Shown here: in pieces, positions 6,112 to 6,284 of the stretch
How the letters are laid out: each line of letters begins with the position of its first letter
Numbering within the stretch: position 1 is the stretch's first letter
Assembly (NCBI GenBank): GCA_031267485.1
Contig: JAIRYY010000022.1
Location: 1 to 6,284 of the forward strand
DNA length: 6,284 nt
From: Tannerella sp.
GTDB taxonomy: Bacteria; Bacteroidota; Bacteroidia; Bacteroidales; Tannerellaceae
Reading direction: 5' to 3'
Position numbers and translations under genes: made by a program
The notes under the pieces: generated by a model
Database searches by the model: none
Seen by the model: only the letters and a program-made list of their open reading frames with translations
Told to the model about the DNA's origin: nothing

Positions 6112-6284
6112 CCTGACAACCATCCGGGCTAAACGGCCTGTGCCTGGATTGCTTCACTGCGTTCGCAATGACGGGTACATGAAGACTCGTCATTGCGAGG
6201 AGGAACGACGAAGCAATCCAGGCACAGGCGACAACCTGACAACCGTACGGGCTTACACCGCCTGTGCCTGGATTGCTTCACTGC
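6112..6284. repeat. Tandem duplication of the palindrome unit with its flank (period about 123 bases; runs off right edge)
   Basis: The segment 6112-6160 (CCTGACAACC...GGATTGCTTCACTGC) recurs at 6235-6284 with a few differences in the middle (ATCCGGGCTAAACG against GTACGGGCTTACACC). The flank and left arm of the inverted repeat are therefore duplicated in direct orientation, and a second full palindrome probably continues beyond the window. The last minisatellite unit ends directly against the first copy. Confidence 0.8.
6136..6229. repeat. Large REP-like inverted repeat
   Basis: The outer arms are a perfect 20-bp inverted repeat, GCCTGTGCCTGGATTGCTTC (6136-6155) with its complement at 6210-6229. 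Inner arms TCGCAATGACG (6163-6173) and CGTCATTGCGA (6188-6198) pair over 11 bp around a 14-base loop. The right side has about four extra bases between the arm blocks, so the hairpin has an asymmetric internal bulge. The core, CGTCATTGCGAGGAGGAACG followed by ACGAAGCAATCC, resembles dispersed palindromic repeats that I know from intergenic regions of diverse bacteria. No transposase is present. It could act as a bidirectional terminator-like hairpin or be a non-autonomous mobile repeat. Confidence 0.88.

Noticed and set aside
5859..6123. Minus-strand frames encoding heptad repeats (VPELGTR, or RVFLSWE/RVFLNWG) across the minisatellite, one ending in TYPDIIVE
   Set aside because: A 21-bp repeat without stops keeps several frames open on both strands. 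There is no signal peptide, domain or plausible start, and the units vary mainly as a DNA palindrome. The tail could be a relic of a lost gene but nothing supports it.
6112..6284. CRISPR array, considered because of the repeated units
   Set aside because: The repeat is long, palindromic over its full length and has a related flank rather than unique spacers; no cas genes are present.

Overview
The window reads as chromosomal DNA of a Bacteroidota member, most likely order Bacteroidales. The evidence is a SusC-type TonB-dependent receptor with an N-terminal STN domain, a FecR anti-sigma factor with a C-terminal DUF4974-like part, a Bacteroidetes-type ECF sigma factor, AT-rich translation starts without clear Shine-Dalgarno sequences, and a TAnnTTTG-type -7 box. 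The genus cannot be fixed from the sequence.

All recognisable genes lie on the minus strand, so the biological order runs from right to left: ogt-type DNA repair methyltransferase (5798-5334), a 636-residue lipoprotein with a C-terminal TlpA/thioredoxin domain (5312-3402), an ECF sigma-70 factor (3351-2794), a FecR-type anti-sigma factor (2715-1741), and a SusC/RagA-type outer-membrane receptor (from 1595 leftwards past the window edge). The first gaps are short (21, 50 and 78 bases), so the first four genes could be one transcript. A longer, hairpin-containing leader (145 bases) separates fecR from susC.

The sigma factor, FecR and STN-receptor set is a classic trans-envelope signalling module. 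Substrate capture by the receptor is passed through its periplasmic STN domain to FecR in the inner membrane, which controls the sigma factor and so transcription of the uptake genes. A susD partner would be expected beyond the left edge.

The most striking observation is a run of 12 G residues (minus strand; 978-989) inside susC, between the STN/carboxypeptidase-regulatory-like N-terminus and the TonB box. With 12 Gs the receptor is out of frame and stops immediately after the tract. With 11 or 14 Gs it reads through into a well-conserved TonB box and plug with no stop to the window edge. This looks like a slipped-strand contingency switch in the OFF state. A simple frameshift or a homopolymer sequencing error are the alternatives.

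The right end (5799-6284) holds no convincing gene. It contains a probable ogt promoter, about 100 bases without visible features, a 21-bp minisatellite of seven full quasi-palindromic units (5950-6110), and a large REP-like inverted repeat (6136-6229). The start of a second copy of that repeat runs off the window at a period of about 123 bases.
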